Shown here in pieces: positions 51,712 through 61,335 of a stretch of DNA of 64,000 nt; within the stretch, counting starts at the first letter, position 1, and the number at the start of each line of letters is the position of its first letter. A model generated the notes under the pieces. That model saw nothing but the letters and a program-made list of their open reading frames with translations, was not told where the DNA came from and searched no databases. Location: NCBI RefSeq assembly GCF_030646115.1, contig NZ_JAUSMX010000027.1, positions 229,651-293,650 on the forward strand. The letters run 5' to 3'. The position numbers were made by a program, and so were the translations under genes. Source of the DNA: Fluviicoccus sp. (lineage in GTDB: Bacteria; Pseudomonadota; Gammaproteobacteria; Pseudomonadales; Moraxellaceae).

Positions 51712-51917
51712 TCACGAACAGCACAGGCTAAGACATGCGCCAGGGCCATCTGTACCAACGTGACGGTGGCTGGCTGGGCCGTTGCCGGAGTGAGTGAGGG
51801 GTCGTGCAGGTGGTTGGTTCATGGCAATGGGGAACAGTAATCATTTTCATCGGAAGACTCATGCGCATGGCGGCCATCCCCCTTACAATCACGACTTTAA
51901 CAGCCGGACTCCCCATC

Positions 51918-52343
51918 ATGCGCCTGATAGCCTTATCGACCCTTGTGCTCGCCCTGACCGGCTGTGCCGCCAAAACCGTCGTTATCAACACCTATGAGGG
52001 TACGCCGCAGGCCGTTGCCACCATCAAGCCGGTGGCGTTCATCGTGATTCGCAGAATTGATGGTCGCGATTACTACATCAACCCCAGTAGCCTGACTCCC
52101 AAGGAATATGAGTTGGGCGTCCTTCCTGGTGAACACACCTTTCTGCTCGACTATGCGGATGGCACGGCGTCCTCAAGCCGCTCCACGGAATTGAAAGTAG
52201 AAGTGGCTGCCGGCCGCCGCTATATCATCCGGCCCATGACAGGCAAGTACGACTGGATGCCGAGGCTGATCGATGTGACCGACCGGCCGGAGTGCTGGAC
52301 GCTGGGTGTTGGCACCGGCCTGGGGCCGAAGGGCTGCAATTGA
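51918..52343 (+). CDS. Small lipoprotein
   Basis: The 141-aa protein starts at MRLIALSTLVLALTGCAAK, with the lipobox LTGC placing the cysteine at residue 16. Upstream in-frame ATGs give no signal peptide at the N-terminus. The mature part is beta-rich (KPVAFIVIRRIDGRDYYINP, PGEHTFLLDYADG, AAGRRYIIRPM), typical of small PEGA- or DUF-type envelope lipoproteins. Two late cysteines (ECWT, GCN). The 206 bp upstream hold only an AT-rich promoter-like patch around 51840. Confidence 0.8.
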   Translation: MRLIALSTLVLALTGCAAKTVVINTYEGTPQAVATIKPVAFIVIRRIDGRDYYINPSSLTPKEYELGVLPGEHTFLLDYADGTASSSRSTELKVEVAAGRRYIIRPMTGKYDWMPRLIDVTDRPECWTLGVGTGLGPKGCN

Positions 52344-52458
52344 GCGCTATCGACGTCAACTGTCCCGTTTTTGTCCTGCTGTAAAATCCCCCCGCAGGGC
52401 TAGACTCAAAACTCCTTTCTTGCACATCGGCCCGGTTTTCCCGGGCCCGTTCCCGTAT

Positions 52459-52695
52459 ATGGAAAACTCCCCGCCTGTCCGCCTCAACCCGCGCAAGCTA
52501 CTGCTTAGCAAGTGGACGGCGGTGCAGCCGCAGCGCAAGGAAAAGCATTTTCTGGTGATCCGCGTGCTGTTGCCGGACGACCCGGCGCAACCGATTACCG
52601 AGGTGGAACTGGAGGCGGTGTACAGCCACCGCCGTTTTGTATTGCCGTGGAAGTTACTGACCGATACCGCCGTTTGGCGGCAAGGCTGGCATTAA
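52459..52695 (+). CDS. Trp-rich small protein (TIGR02450 type)
   Basis: The 78-aa protein starts at MENSPPVRLNPRKLLLSKWT. The opening NPRKLLLSKWTAVQP, the middle EKHFLVIRV and the end LPWKLLTDTAVWRQGWH match the family called TIGR02450, small proteins with conserved tryptophans. Function unknown; homologues are often next to flavin or photolyase-type genes. An FAD-dependent oxidoreductase gene follows after 11 nt, consistent with that association. Confidence 0.85.
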   Translation: MENSPPVRLNPRKLLLSKWTAVQPQRKEKHFLVIRVLLPDDPAQPITEVELEAVYSHRRFVLPWKLLTDTAVWRQGWH

Positions 52696-52706
52696 GAGAT
52701 TGTGTG

Positions 52707-53693
52707 ATGAACGATGCAAAGGCGATAGCGGTGATCGGCGCCGGGCTGGCGGGTTTGTCCTGCGCCCGCGTGTTGCAGGAAGCCGGGGTGGCAGTGACGG
52801 TGTTTGACAAGAGCCGGGGCGTGGGCGGCCGTCTGTGCACCCGGCGCGGAGACGGCTGGCAGGCCGATCACGGCGCCCAGTACTTCACCGCACGCAGCCC
52901 GGAATTCCAGTCCCAGGTGGCGGGCTGGCTAGAAGCCGGGGTGGTGGCGGAATGGCAGCCGCAGCGGGCGGTTTTCGGGCCGCATGAGGCGTCGGCGGGC
53001 GAACCGGTGGTGCGTTATGTGGGGGTGCCGGGCATGTCGGCTCCGACCAAGGCGCTGGCGGAAGCGCTGCCGGTGCGCACCGGACATACGGTGCGGCGAC
53101 TGCTGCCGGTGGATGGCGGCTGGCAGCTGGAGACGGTGGAACACGGCCTGCTGCCGGAAGTTTACCGGGCGGTGCTGCTTGGAGTTCCGGCAGCACAGGC
53201 GGGGCCGTTGCTGCAGCCGGTAAATTCGTCGCTGGCAGAGGTGGCGGCAGCACATCACATGCTGCCCAGCTGGACGGTGATGGCGCAGTTCGCCGCCCGG
53301 CCGGACTTGCCGTTTGAGGCAGCGTTCATCAATGACGGGCCGCTGCGCTGGGTGGCGCGCAACAGCAGTAAGCCGGGGCGCACCGGGCAGGAAAGTTGGG
53401 TGTTGCAGGCGACGGCGGCCTGGAGCGCGGCGCATCTGGAGGAGGAGCCGGAGGCGGCGGGACGGTTGCTGGTGGAGGCTTTCCGGCAGCTGGGAGGGCC
53501 GGAACCGGAGCAGGTGTCGGTGCATCGCTGGCGCTATGCGGATTGCGAGGCGGCGGATACCGGCAGTGTCTGGGAAGCGCAGTACGGACTGGGGTTGTGC
53601 GGGGACTGGCTGCTGGGCGGTCGGGTGGAAGGGGCGTGGGTGTGCGGACGGGAGTTGGCGGGGAAAGTGCTCGGGTCGGGTCATTCCCATTGA
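52707..53693 (+). CDS. FAD-dependent oxidoreductase, renalase-like
   Basis: The 328-aa protein starts at MNDAKAIAVIGAGLAGLSCA. The N-terminal dinucleotide fold is G-A-G-L-A-G-L, followed by VFDKSRGVGGRLCTRR and DHGAQYFTARS, which are typical of renalase-like and amine-oxidase-related proteins. The C-terminus has LGLCGDWLLGGRVEGAW, the second FAD segment. Substrate unknown. Likely one transcript with the Trp-rich small protein. Confidence 0.9.
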   Translation: MNDAKAIAVIGAGLAGLSCARVLQEAGVAVTVFDKSRGVGGRLCTRRGDGWQADHGAQYFTARSPEFQSQVAGWLEAGVVAEWQPQRAVFGPHEASAGEPVVRYVGVPGMSAPTKALAEALPVRTGHTVRRLLPVDGGWQLETVEHGLLPEVYRAVLLGVPAAQAGPLLQPVNSSLAEVAAAHHMLPSWTVMAQFAARPDLPFEAAFINDGPLRWVARNSSKPGRTGQESWVLQATAAWSAAHLEEEPEAAGRLLVEAFRQLGGPEPEQVSVHRWRYADCEAADTGSVWEAQYGLGLCGDWLLGGRVEGAWVCGRELAGKVLGSGHSH

Positions 53694-53714
53694 GGCAGGG
53701 AAACCCGGCCCGGT

Positions 53715-53744
53715 GAAAAAACCCTCCCCGGTTGCGGGGGAGGG
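53715..53744 (-). terminator. Intrinsic terminator of the GH31 gene
   Basis: Reading leftward, CCCTCCCC pairs with GGGGAGGG around a 7-nt loop and is followed by TTTTTT. It lies 16 nt beyond the GH31 stop. On the other strand the same hairpin may also end the oxidoreductase transcript, though without a T-run. Confidence 0.8.
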
Positions 53745-53760
53745 AAGGGAGGTTACCGCT

Positions 53761-56427
53761 TTACCTGAATTCGACCACCTGCGCCTGTTGGGTATTTAGC
53801 CGGGTCGTCTGGATATGCAAGGTCTGCGTCGCTGCCTCGTAATACCAGCCGGGGGTGGCTGCGTCCGGAACGCCGGCCAAGGCTGGCAGCGCATTCCCTG
53901 AAGCCGTCACCGTCCCGGGCTGACTGGTCTTCAGCACGTTCAAGCGATACGCTCGCTGCGCCAGCTGCTTGTCAAACCGGCCCGAGGCTGCGGCGATGCC
54001 GAGTTGCTTCTGGCTGTTATTGAGGCTGAACCGGGTCCAGGCAAAATGGCCCTGCAAGTAGCCGTTACCGGCGCCATCGTCTTCATAAAGCCGGTATTCA
54101 CCATCCTGGCCCGCAATCACCGTCAGCTTCAGGTTGTCCAGCGGCTTCTGGTCGCTGAAATCCATGTACGGCGCCCACGGCACGATCGCTCCCGCGCGGG
54201 CAAAAACCGGCATGCGCTCCAGAGGAACCTTGACCGTCACTTCCGTCCCGCCCGCATAGACCTCACCGGTGAAAATATCCACCCATTGGCTCTCCGGCGG
54301 GAACCACACTTTCTTGCTGGCCAGCCCGGTCGCCTTATCGGCAGCCGTCCCGATCGGGGCCACCAGCAGCTGGCTGCCCAGCAGGTACTGGCGGTCATAG
54401 CGGTACGCGGCTTCCTGCTGCGGCCAGTCCAGATACATAGCGCGGGTGATTGGCAAGCCGGTGTCGTGCGCTTCACGCGCCGCGGTGTACAGATAGGGCA
54501 CCAGCGCCCCCCGCAAGCGCAGGAAATCCGCGGAGACGGCCCGGGTCTTGCCGTTGAACTCCCAAGGCAGGCGCTGCGACCCGGACTTGCTGGAGGAATG
54601 CAGCCGCAATATCGGCTGGAACGCCGCCAGTTGAATCCAGCGCACATACAGCTCTTCATCGTAGGGCGTGTTGGTATCGATCAGCACCCCGGACTGAAAA
54701 CCGCCGACATCATGCGACACGTATGACATGCCGACCGCGCCTTCGGCTGCCGCAAAGCGCGCCTGGAAATTCAGCATCGGCCACGTGGCGACGGTGTCAC
54801 CCGTAAAATGAATGGTGGAGCGTTGCGAACCCCAAGGCCCCGGCCGGTTGCCGTGCCAGTCCTGAAAGCTGCCGCCGCTGCGCGCCAAGGGCAACCAGCG
54901 GCTGCCCCGCGCAAAATTCCGTTGCGCATACTGCTGGTTGATCCAGTTGTCCCCGGCAAACTCGCCCTTGTTGATCTGCCCGCCCACCGACGAGTCGTCA
55001 CAGCACCAGTCCAGCCAGAAGCCGTCCACGCCGTCCTTTTCGAAATCCTCATGCAGGTTCATGTAGGCCTGAAGGTGCGAGGGCTTCTGGAAATCAAAGA
55101 CAAAGGGAATGCCTACCACGTTTTCCATCTTTTGCCGGGTGCCATCCAGCAGTCCGGTGCCCCACTGGAAGAACGAGGCAAAGCCACCGCCGCGCAACAG
55201 ATCCGGGCCGGCGGTTTTCAGGGTGGCGGGCAGTTTGGGGTCCAGGGCCGAAATGGAGGGATGCGTGTTCAAAATGACATTGACGCCCTGCTGGTGCAGC
55301 CAGCTGACGGTGTCCTTGGGATTGGGCAGCAAACCGGTATTCCACTGCCAGCCATTCCAGGCTACCGGCGCCTTGGCATCCGTATCAATCGCCAGCACAT
55401 CCAGCGGCACCCTTTCATGGCGAAAGGCGGGGAAAACCGTGTTTCGGAGGTCTTGATCGGAATACGGATAATAGCGGCCAAACCAGACGCCGAAGGCTTT
55501 GCGTGGCAGCAACGGAACGGCGCCCGACAGCAGGCGGTAATCCTGCAGGGCCGCCTTGTAATCGGCGCCATAGGCAAACAGATAGCCGTCCTGATACGCG
55601 CCCGCCAGAGGAGCAGACAGGTTGACGGGTTGCTGGGTGAAATAGCCCGGGCTCCAGCGGGCGGTGTGGAATGGCCGGCTCTCATACCGGTCAGGACCGG
55701 CAATCACGGCGCTCTTGGTGTCGTCAATAAAGTAGTAGCCGTCGCGCGACAGCAGGCCGTTATGCAAGGGCACGGCGTCCGACTGCGAATCCAGCGAACG
55801 GTGCCACCCGCCCAGGTTTCCGGACGTCCGGGGGGCGTTGTTCGCCTCGGCGGACACATTTTTCAGATAGCCCGGCAAGCCGAAGTTCGTCGGGTCGGGG
55901 GCGTAGCTGGCGGACAACCAGGTCGGGCTGGCGGTGATTTGCCGTGCACCGTCATTGAATTTGATGGTCAGGTTCTTGTCATTGAACGGTCCCGAGTTCT
56001 TGACATAGGTCAGGGTGACCTTGGCGGTCTTGAGGGTAAAGATTTTTCCGTCATCACTCACCGTATAGGCTGGCGGCGTCACACTCCGGTTATAGGCCAG
56101 CATCGTCGGCCGATCTTCAAACTGGCTATCCTCGGCATATTCCACCCGGATCAGGCCGGGGGTAATCACCTGGAAGCGGGCCTGCCCGACGATCAGTCCT
56201 CCAACCCCGGAAGTGCTGTTATCCAGCCTTGCAAACGCGAGGATGCGCCCCGGAATCTGCGGCAGGGTTTGCAGGGTCTTTTTGGCCTCATCAACGGGAA
56301 TCGTGACCAGTTCCCCCACCACCAGCACGCCCACGACGGCAGCGCCTGACACCGCATAGACGGTCGTCTTTGCGGCGCCCTTGACTGCACTGGCGATCGA
56401 TTTGATCGCGCTATTAAAAAACCCCAT
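53761..56427 (-). CDS. Glycoside hydrolase family 31 (alpha-glucosidase-like)
   Basis: The 888-aa protein starts behind GGAGG. The catalytic nucleophile is the aspartate of DGFWLDWCCDD (about residue 476), and the acid/base Asp is likely in STIHFTGDTVATW. SYVSHDVGGFQ, LPITRAMYLDWP and the C-terminal beta domain (YRLYEDDGAG) are typical of family 31. An N-terminal hydrophobic segment (TTVYAVSGAAVVGVLVVGEL) follows a basic, amphipathic start, so it may be anchored rather than secreted. Specificity unknown. A leftward series of exported-protein genes lies upstream. Confidence 0.93.
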   Translation of the reverse strand: MGFFNSAIKSIASAVKGAAKTTVYAVSGAAVVGVLVVGELVTIPVDEAKKTLQTLPQIPGRILAFARLDNSTSGVGGLIVGQARFQVITPGLIRVEYAEDSQFEDRPTMLAYNRSVTPPAYTVSDDGKIFTLKTAKVTLTYVKNSGPFNDKNLTIKFNDGARQITASPTWLSASYAPDPTNFGLPGYLKNVSAEANNAPRTSGNLGGWHRSLDSQSDAVPLHNGLLSRDGYYFIDDTKSAVIAGPDRYESRPFHTARWSPGYFTQQPVNLSAPLAGAYQDGYLFAYGADYKAALQDYRLLSGAVPLLPRKAFGVWFGRYYPYSDQDLRNTVFPAFRHERVPLDVLAIDTDAKAPVAWNGWQWNTGLLPNPKDTVSWLHQQGVNVILNTHPSISALDPKLPATLKTAGPDLLRGGGFASFFQWGTGLLDGTRQKMENVVGIPFVFDFQKPSHLQAYMNLHEDFEKDGVDGFWLDWCCDDSSVGGQINKGEFAGDNWINQQYAQRNFARGSRWLPLARSGGSFQDWHGNRPGPWGSQRSTIHFTGDTVATWPMLNFQARFAAAEGAVGMSYVSHDVGGFQSGVLIDTNTPYDEELYVRWIQLAAFQPILRLHSSSKSGSQRLPWEFNGKTRAVSADFLRLRGALVPYLYTAAREAHDTGLPITRAMYLDWPQQEAAYRYDRQYLLGSQLLVAPIGTAADKATGLASKKVWFPPESQWVDIFTGEVYAGGTEVTVKVPLERMPVFARAGAIVPWAPYMDFSDQKPLDNLKLTVIAGQDGEYRLYEDDGAGNGYLQGHFAWTRFSLNNSQKQLGIAAASGRFDKQLAQRAYRLNVLKTSQPGTVTASGNALPALAGVPDAATPGWYYEAATQTLHIQTTRLNTQQAQVVEFR

Positions 56428-56525
56428 GATGAATCCTCCGGGCAGCTTGCTGAAAAATGCAGATATGAGTCGCGATCCAGATCCCGAAACCCCGGCGTTG
56501 GCCGGGGGTTGTCAGGGACGGGTAA

Positions 56526-58733
56526 CTACAAGGGATTGACGTGATTCAGGTTGCGGTTGGCCGCCGCCCGTTCCCACATCTGCAGGTAGCCTTCCGCCGA
56601 CTTCATGACGGCCTCGTAGACCGCCGGGCCGCTGCGTTCGCGGATGTCCTGGATCTGGTCGGCCAGCATGCCGTAGTGCGCCATGCCGTCGCGGTTGAGG
56701 TCAAAGGTGCGGTTGCCGGACACCTGCCGGTCGAACACCAGCCCGAACTCGCTCATGAAGGGATAACGCAGCGGATCGGTCGCGGCATTGCCGCGCGGGC
56801 CGGGCTGGCCGCCCAGGCCGGACATGTCGGTGCCGATACCCACGGCGGGGAGGTACGGGGTTTGCTTCACGGCATCCAGATAGCGCTGGTAGCCGTCGCG
56901 GGCCCCATCGACTCCCTGACCGTAATGCGCGGCAAAGCCGCCGGCGTTCAGCATGCGCCGGAAGTCCCGGTGCAGCGAACCGTCCTTGGCCGGACGCATG
57001 AAGCTGTGGGAGCTGACCACACCGCTGTAACGGCGCGCTTCGACGATGTCCATTACCTGCTTGGCCGCCTTGTCGCTCATGTGGTCGATTTCAATGATCA
57101 TGTTCAGGTCGATCATGCGGTTGACCAGATAAACCCCCTTGTCCGTCAGGCCGCGCCAGTTGCAGAGGTCATCGCTCTTGGAGTAGGTCGGGGTTACGCC
57201 GATCTGGCCCGTCAACGTGCTGATGGGCGGTACTTGGCCAACGAGCGGGATGCCGCTGGTCATGGGCTTGCCCCGGGTCTCGGCGTTGCAAGGCTCGGCC
57301 TCGTAATAATGGCCGGTCGACAGGGCTTCACCGACATTGATGAAGCCGTCTTCCAGAACAGCGCCGCTGAGCTGGTTGTCGAACTTGTGCGCCGGGAACA
57401 TGCCGCGGATGCCGAGGTTGTAGAGTTCGTTGAGGCCGGCCTCAATGCTGGCGATGCTGCAGAAGTCATGCACGCCGCAGTTCAGCGTTTCGGAAGCCTC
57501 GATCCCCATCACCACGGCGAGCTTGCCATCGGCAATCACCAGGCGGGCTTCGGCGGGCGAGGTCACGATGCGGAAGAAGCCCTTGCCAGGACCCCCGTAT
57601 TGCGCATCGATATAGCTCTGCATCTCTCGGAGCCGCTTGACCTGCAGGCGGATACTGTCCATTTCATTGCAACTGTTGTGGCCCACCCAGCCGACCGGGT
57701 TGATGACGGACTGCGCGTTGCACAGCACCTCGTTTTCCACCACCTGCGCCACGGTTATCCGCAATCCCGACAGCCAGGCGCGCTCCATCCACTTGTAGTA
57801 ATAGCCGGAGTGCGTCAGCTGTTCGGGATTCGGCCACCAGGGGAAATCCGGCCAGCCGCGGGTGTCGTACTGATGGGTCGGGGTGCCGTAGACAAAAATG
57901 TTGCCGATCAGGTCGAGCGAGCCGTTGATGCCGTGGGTGCGGCGGCTGTCGTCCAGCGCATAGGGCACGCCCCAGCGATGGAAGGGTGATCCGTGCATCA
58001 CCCGGCCGCCCATGAACTCGTAGGAGGTGATGTGCGTGTGGGCATCGACATAGCCGCGTACCGGCGCGCTGACGTTACCCTTCAGCAGGTTGCGGTCGCC
58101 GCGCACGTTGGAGGTGATTTCCGGGTAGGGGCGGCAATCGCCTTGTGCCACCAGCCGGAACTGGGTGTCGACTGCCGGTGTCACCACAGGGTAGCTGCCC
58201 CACCAGGCTTTGACCCAGGTGGTCTTGAGATACGGGTAGCTGATGACTTGCTGGGTCAGGCGGTTCTTGAACTGGTAGAGGAAATTACTGGGTGAAACCT
58301 CCTTGGCAGTGATCATCCACTCGGATGCCAGGCTGGGGGCGGGAGCCGGGGATTGCACCGTGGGGACAAGGCTGGACAGATAACTGCCCTTGCGGTCCGT
58401 CAGCATGAATTCCCTGAGGGAGGCCGGTTTGACGAAGAAATGCTCGGCTGCGGCGGGCGCGAGTTTCTGGAAGCGGAATGCCAGGTCGCTGGTCAGCAGG
58501 CCCTGGTGCCGCGACAGGGTATCGCCGCTGCCCGGCGACTGGATGGCGTAGCAGCCTTGCGCCAGGCCGCTGGCGGCTTCCGCCGCCGTGATGGCCCGGG
58601 CCTGAGCCGGCGCCAGCAGGGAAAGCAGCAGGGCGGCGCCGGATATGGCGGTCAGGGGAGGCTGTCGAAAGGCGCGGCTGAGGTTGTGTCCGGTTGGGAC
58701 CGTCAAGTGCGTGAGGCGGTGCAGGCTGTTCAT
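56526..58733 (-). CDS. Exported metal-dependent amidohydrolase (dipeptidase-like)
   Basis: The 735-aa protein has a long signal sequence (TAISGAALLLSLLAPAQARA). Residues 48-220 look like a beta-rich accessory domain. The catalytic part begins RGYVDAHTHITSYEFMGG (H-x-H metal site) and continues with AVVMGIEASE, MIIEIDHMSDKAAKQ, GVVSSHSFM and AVGIGTDMSG (His and Asp ligands). This pattern fits the amidohydrolase superfamily and resembles membrane dipeptidase (M19). Substrate unknown. Located in the periplasm or outside the cell. Confidence 0.8.
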   Translation of the reverse strand: MNSLHRLTHLTVPTGHNLSRAFRQPPLTAISGAALLLSLLAPAQARAITAAEAASGLAQGCYAIQSPGSGDTLSRHQGLLTSDLAFRFQKLAPAAAEHFFVKPASLREFMLTDRKGSYLSSLVPTVQSPAPAPSLASEWMITAKEVSPSNFLYQFKNRLTQQVISYPYLKTTWVKAWWGSYPVVTPAVDTQFRLVAQGDCRPYPEITSNVRGDRNLLKGNVSAPVRGYVDAHTHITSYEFMGGRVMHGSPFHRWGVPYALDDSRRTHGINGSLDLIGNIFVYGTPTHQYDTRGWPDFPWWPNPEQLTHSGYYYKWMERAWLSGLRITVAQVVENEVLCNAQSVINPVGWVGHNSCNEMDSIRLQVKRLREMQSYIDAQYGGPGKGFFRIVTSPAEARLVIADGKLAVVMGIEASETLNCGVHDFCSIASIEAGLNELYNLGIRGMFPAHKFDNQLSGAVLEDGFINVGEALSTGHYYEAEPCNAETRGKPMTSGIPLVGQVPPISTLTGQIGVTPTYSKSDDLCNWRGLTDKGVYLVNRMIDLNMIIEIDHMSDKAAKQVMDIVEARRYSGVVSSHSFMRPAKDGSLHRDFRRMLNAGGFAAHYGQGVDGARDGYQRYLDAVKQTPYLPAVGIGTDMSGLGGQPGPRGNAATDPLRYPFMSEFGLVFDRQVSGNRTFDLNRDGMAHYGMLADQIQDIRERSGPAVYEAVMKSAEGYLQMWERAAANRNLNHVNPL

Positions 58734-58797
58734 GGTCAGTGGTGTCCCTGGGTTTTCGTTGTTGTGTATGCCGGGGCGGGTGCTGCCGTTCCTGGCG

Positions 58798-59931
58798 TCA
58801 TGGCCGTTCTTTTCCGGCCGCGAGCTTCTTCAGGAAGGCCAGTTTTTCTGCGGCCTCCGGATCCTGATAGGGCTCATGGCTGTAACTGTCGAGCGGGAAA
58901 CCCCGCACCGCAAAGGATTCCACGGCGGCAGAACCGAAGCCGGTGAGATCGCCCGGGGCATCCGGCATGCGGGTGATATCGAAATCCTTCAACACATAGG
59001 GGCCGGCCGCCCGCTTGGCCCGCAAGGTCACGGCGTGCACCTTCAGCAGGCCGGACCGGTTCTCCGGCGACAGTGCCAGCTCCGCGGTCAGATGGCTGAC
59101 CGGCGCGTTACCAGCGGCATCGAACAGGTTCGCAGCCACCAGGAAATGACCGGGGCGGCTGACCTCGAACGAGGCGGGAATGACCAGGTCGGCGCCATCG
59201 ACACGGGTGTCGCCCAGCCGCACCAGGCGCGCCTCGGGCTCGTAAAGCCTGACCATGGCGTTCACGTTGGAGCGTTCGCCATTACTGAGCTCCAGTTGCG
59301 CCACCACCGCCGTTTCACCGGGGGGCACAGAACGTAATGATGACGCGGGCAAGACGCCCTGGAATGACTGACCCGTACCTGCCAGGGTCAGCACCGCACT
59401 GCGCTTTCCGGACTGTTGCAGCCAGACAGTGACCCGGTTTACCGAAACACTCCCTCCGGTTCCCGGCTCGGTCGTCAGCTGCACCTGCACCGGTTGGTCA
59501 AGGTTGCGGTCGAGGATGTAGCGGTCGAGGACCACCGTGGCCGAGAGACCGGGCGCATTCGCCAGCGCCGCCTTGCGCGGAACCAGGGCTTGCGGGTGCA
59601 GCAGGCTCCAGTCGTTGGCGTTGAGCGGTTTGGCGTAATCGGGGTAGCGCGCATTTTCGGCATAGGCCGATGCAATATCCGTCATCTGCGCACCCATGGC
59701 CGCCGCTTCCTCGGTTGCAGGGCGGGCATCATCCCCCGGCAACGTGGCCCCGGTCGCCGGGGGGACGCCATTGTCACCCTGACGGGCGGATAATCCAGCG
59801 CGAACATCGTTGCTTGCCTGCACATCGGAACCCGCCGGCAAACTCGGGACGGGGTCGCGCACCAGCAGGACGAAGGCACCCGCCACGGCGGTTACCCCGA
59901 TCAGGTAGCGGATTCGCTTGGATATCCTCAT
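58798..59931 (-). CDS. Membrane-anchored exported protein downstream of the lipase (DUF4785-like?)
   Basis: The 377-aa protein has one N-terminal helix (YLIGVTAVAGAFVLLV) followed by a proline- and alanine-rich linker. Two beta-sandwich-like regions then follow (about 125-220 and 220-340: VTVWLQQSGKRSAVLTLAG, GHFLVAANLFDAAGNAPV). It may belong to DUF4785, which I cannot confirm. It starts 21 nt after the lipase stop. Position and topology recall lipase-specific foldases, but no foldase motif is seen, so that is only a possibility. Confidence 0.65.
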   Translation of the reverse strand: MRISKRIRYLIGVTAVAGAFVLLVRDPVPSLPAGSDVQASNDVRAGLSARQGDNGVPPATGATLPGDDARPATEEAAAMGAQMTDIASAYAENARYPDYAKPLNANDWSLLHPQALVPRKAALANAPGLSATVVLDRYILDRNLDQPVQVQLTTEPGTGGSVSVNRVTVWLQQSGKRSAVLTLAGTGQSFQGVLPASSLRSVPPGETAVVAQLELSNGERSNVNAMVRLYEPEARLVRLGDTRVDGADLVIPASFEVSRPGHFLVAANLFDAAGNAPVSHLTAELALSPENRSGLLKVHAVTLRAKRAAGPYVLKDFDITRMPDAPGDLTGFGSAAVESFAVRGFPLDSYSHEPYQDPEAAEKLAFLKKLAAGKERP

Positions 59932-59952
59932 GGCTGGCCCCGTCTGCTGTGC

Positions 59953-61062
59953 CTAGTTGTTGAACGTGTCGTAGATCAGGCTGGACAGCGACTTGGTGTC
60001 GGAATTCGCGACGTACTGCCAAGTGCCGGTTTCTTTCCAGAATTCCCACCAGTTGCGGGTAACCGTCTGGGTGAAGGTCTGGAAGTCGACGCCGAGCCCG
60101 GACATGAAATTGTTGAGCACATAGGTCACCCGTCCGTGCTGCTCGTCCTTGACGATGTTGAAATGGTCATAGCCTGACGCCATCAGCACCGGGAAATGGT
60201 TGTAGAGCAGCCCGCTCGGCCCATAGACCGTGGTGCGCTTGCCGCTGTAGGCGATCTTGCCGGAGCAGCTTTCAATGGCGAAGGGTGCCGACGCGCCACA
60301 GCTGGAATGCGCGGGAACCACGGTGTCATCGGCTCCCCGGATCATGGTTTTGGTGATGGTGCGCACCTGGCCCATGCCGATTTCCGCCAGATCGCCGCCA
60401 CTGGCAGAGAAACGCAGGCGGGGAACACTGTTCGGAGCCATGGCGTGCGAGCGCGCCACCGAGGTCTGCAGGTCAATGACCACCCCCAGATCCTTGTAGT
60501 CCGTCACATTCAGATCCAGCCCCAGCACGGCGCCCGCAGCCCATTTCAGCGGCTCGGGCACGTATTCGCTGTTGGCCGCCGCCACGGCGACGTCGGCCAG
60601 GTCGGTGCCGCCGCCGGCGCCAGCATAATCCAGAGTGCCGATAATTTTCAGAGGCTTGAGACCGGCATTGCGCATCCAGTTGGCCTGGTTCTGCATGAAG
60701 TAACGCGCGACCATGTCGCCGGTGCTGTGCGTGACCAGCACACAACCGTTGTCACACAAGCCCTGCGCGGCATAGCCCTTCGCTTGTTCGAACACCATGC
60801 GGGCAATACCGCCCTCCAGGCGATCAGCGCCGGACCAGTTCAGGTAGCCTTCGGCCCTGTCCTGCCAGTACGTTGACATCTTCCGGCGCGTCAGGATTTC
60901 AGCGGTGGTGGGCGGTTTCACCAGGTCGGTGATGACGAAGCCGTGTACCAGAATGACGTTGTGACCGGCGATCTGCGCCTGCGCCGCAGCAGGAGCCAGC
61001 GCGGCGGCCAGGGTCATGGCTATCAGGCCGGTCAGCTTCCCGATCATGGTTGTTATTGTCAT
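59953..61062 (-). CDS. Secreted lipase-like alpha/beta hydrolase
   Basis: The 369-aa protein starts at MTITTMIGKLTGLIAMTLAA, behind AAGGATC; the 50 upstream in-frame codons are the promoter region. The signal peptide ends AAAQA. The oxyanion segment VILVHGF is followed by the nucleophile serine in VLVTHSTGDMVARYF (T-H-S-T-G in place of G-H-S-x-G) and a likely His in SGYDHFNIV. Cysteines at GLCDNGC and SSCGAS suggest a periplasmic disulfide fold. Substrate unknown (lipid or polyester). The first 20 codons recur at 63.3 kb as a leftover. Confidence 0.85.
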   Translation of the reverse strand: MTITTMIGKLTGLIAMTLAAALAPAAAQAQIAGHNVILVHGFVITDLVKPPTTAEILTRRKMSTYWQDRAEGYLNWSGADRLEGGIARMVFEQAKGYAAQGLCDNGCVLVTHSTGDMVARYFMQNQANWMRNAGLKPLKIIGTLDYAGAGGGTDLADVAVAAANSEYVPEPLKWAAGAVLGLDLNVTDYKDLGVVIDLQTSVARSHAMAPNSVPRLRFSASGGDLAEIGMGQVRTITKTMIRGADDTVVPAHSSCGASAPFAIESCSGKIAYSGKRTTVYGPSGLLYNHFPVLMASGYDHFNIVKDEQHGRVTYVLNNFMSGLGVDFQTFTQTVTRNWWEFWKETGTWQYVANSDTKSLSSLIYDTFNN

Positions 61063-61255
61063 GAGATGATCCTTTTCGTGGTTTGTCAGGGCTGGAGCGG
61101 TCCTGCATGTTCTTGGCTGCGCCTGAGATGGCATGGGGAGCGTTTCCTGCAGCAACTTTAGTCGGCATTGATCATCCAAATTCGCCAGAGAGGGAGCAAA
61201 AATGGACAACATCGCCGCTGGCGCGTGTTGCCAATGGCTTGAGGAGGACAGAAAG
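61020..61255 (-). repeat. Lipase promoter and signal-peptide region (duplicated at 63335-63565)
   Basis: The region reading outward from the lipase start shares long tracts with 63335-63565: CCTTTTCGTGGTTTGTCAGG, GCTGG, CGGTCCTGC, GCAGCAAC, and GAGGGAGCA with GACAACATCGC. The likeness continues into the first codons of the lipase. The promoter and regulator sites are probably contained here. Boundaries approximate. Confidence 0.85.
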
Positions 61256-61335
61256 CGGGGAAAGAGCCGGTCAGGTCACGGATTCAGGCCGCAATTCAAA
61301 CGGCTGTAAATCCTGAAAAATTAAAGGGCAGGGAA

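Noticed and set aside
51838-51862. A Fur-box-like patch (TAATCATTTTC) upstream of the lipoprotein gene at 51918
   Set aside because: Only half of the 19-bp Fur consensus fits, and similar AT-rich words occur around the Fic gene; too weak to call.
54808-56349. A 513-codon frame opposite the GH31 gene
   Set aside because: Antisense shadow of a conserved enzyme.
56541-57989. A 482-codon frame opposite the amidohydrolase gene
   Set aside because: Antisense shadow; no domain.
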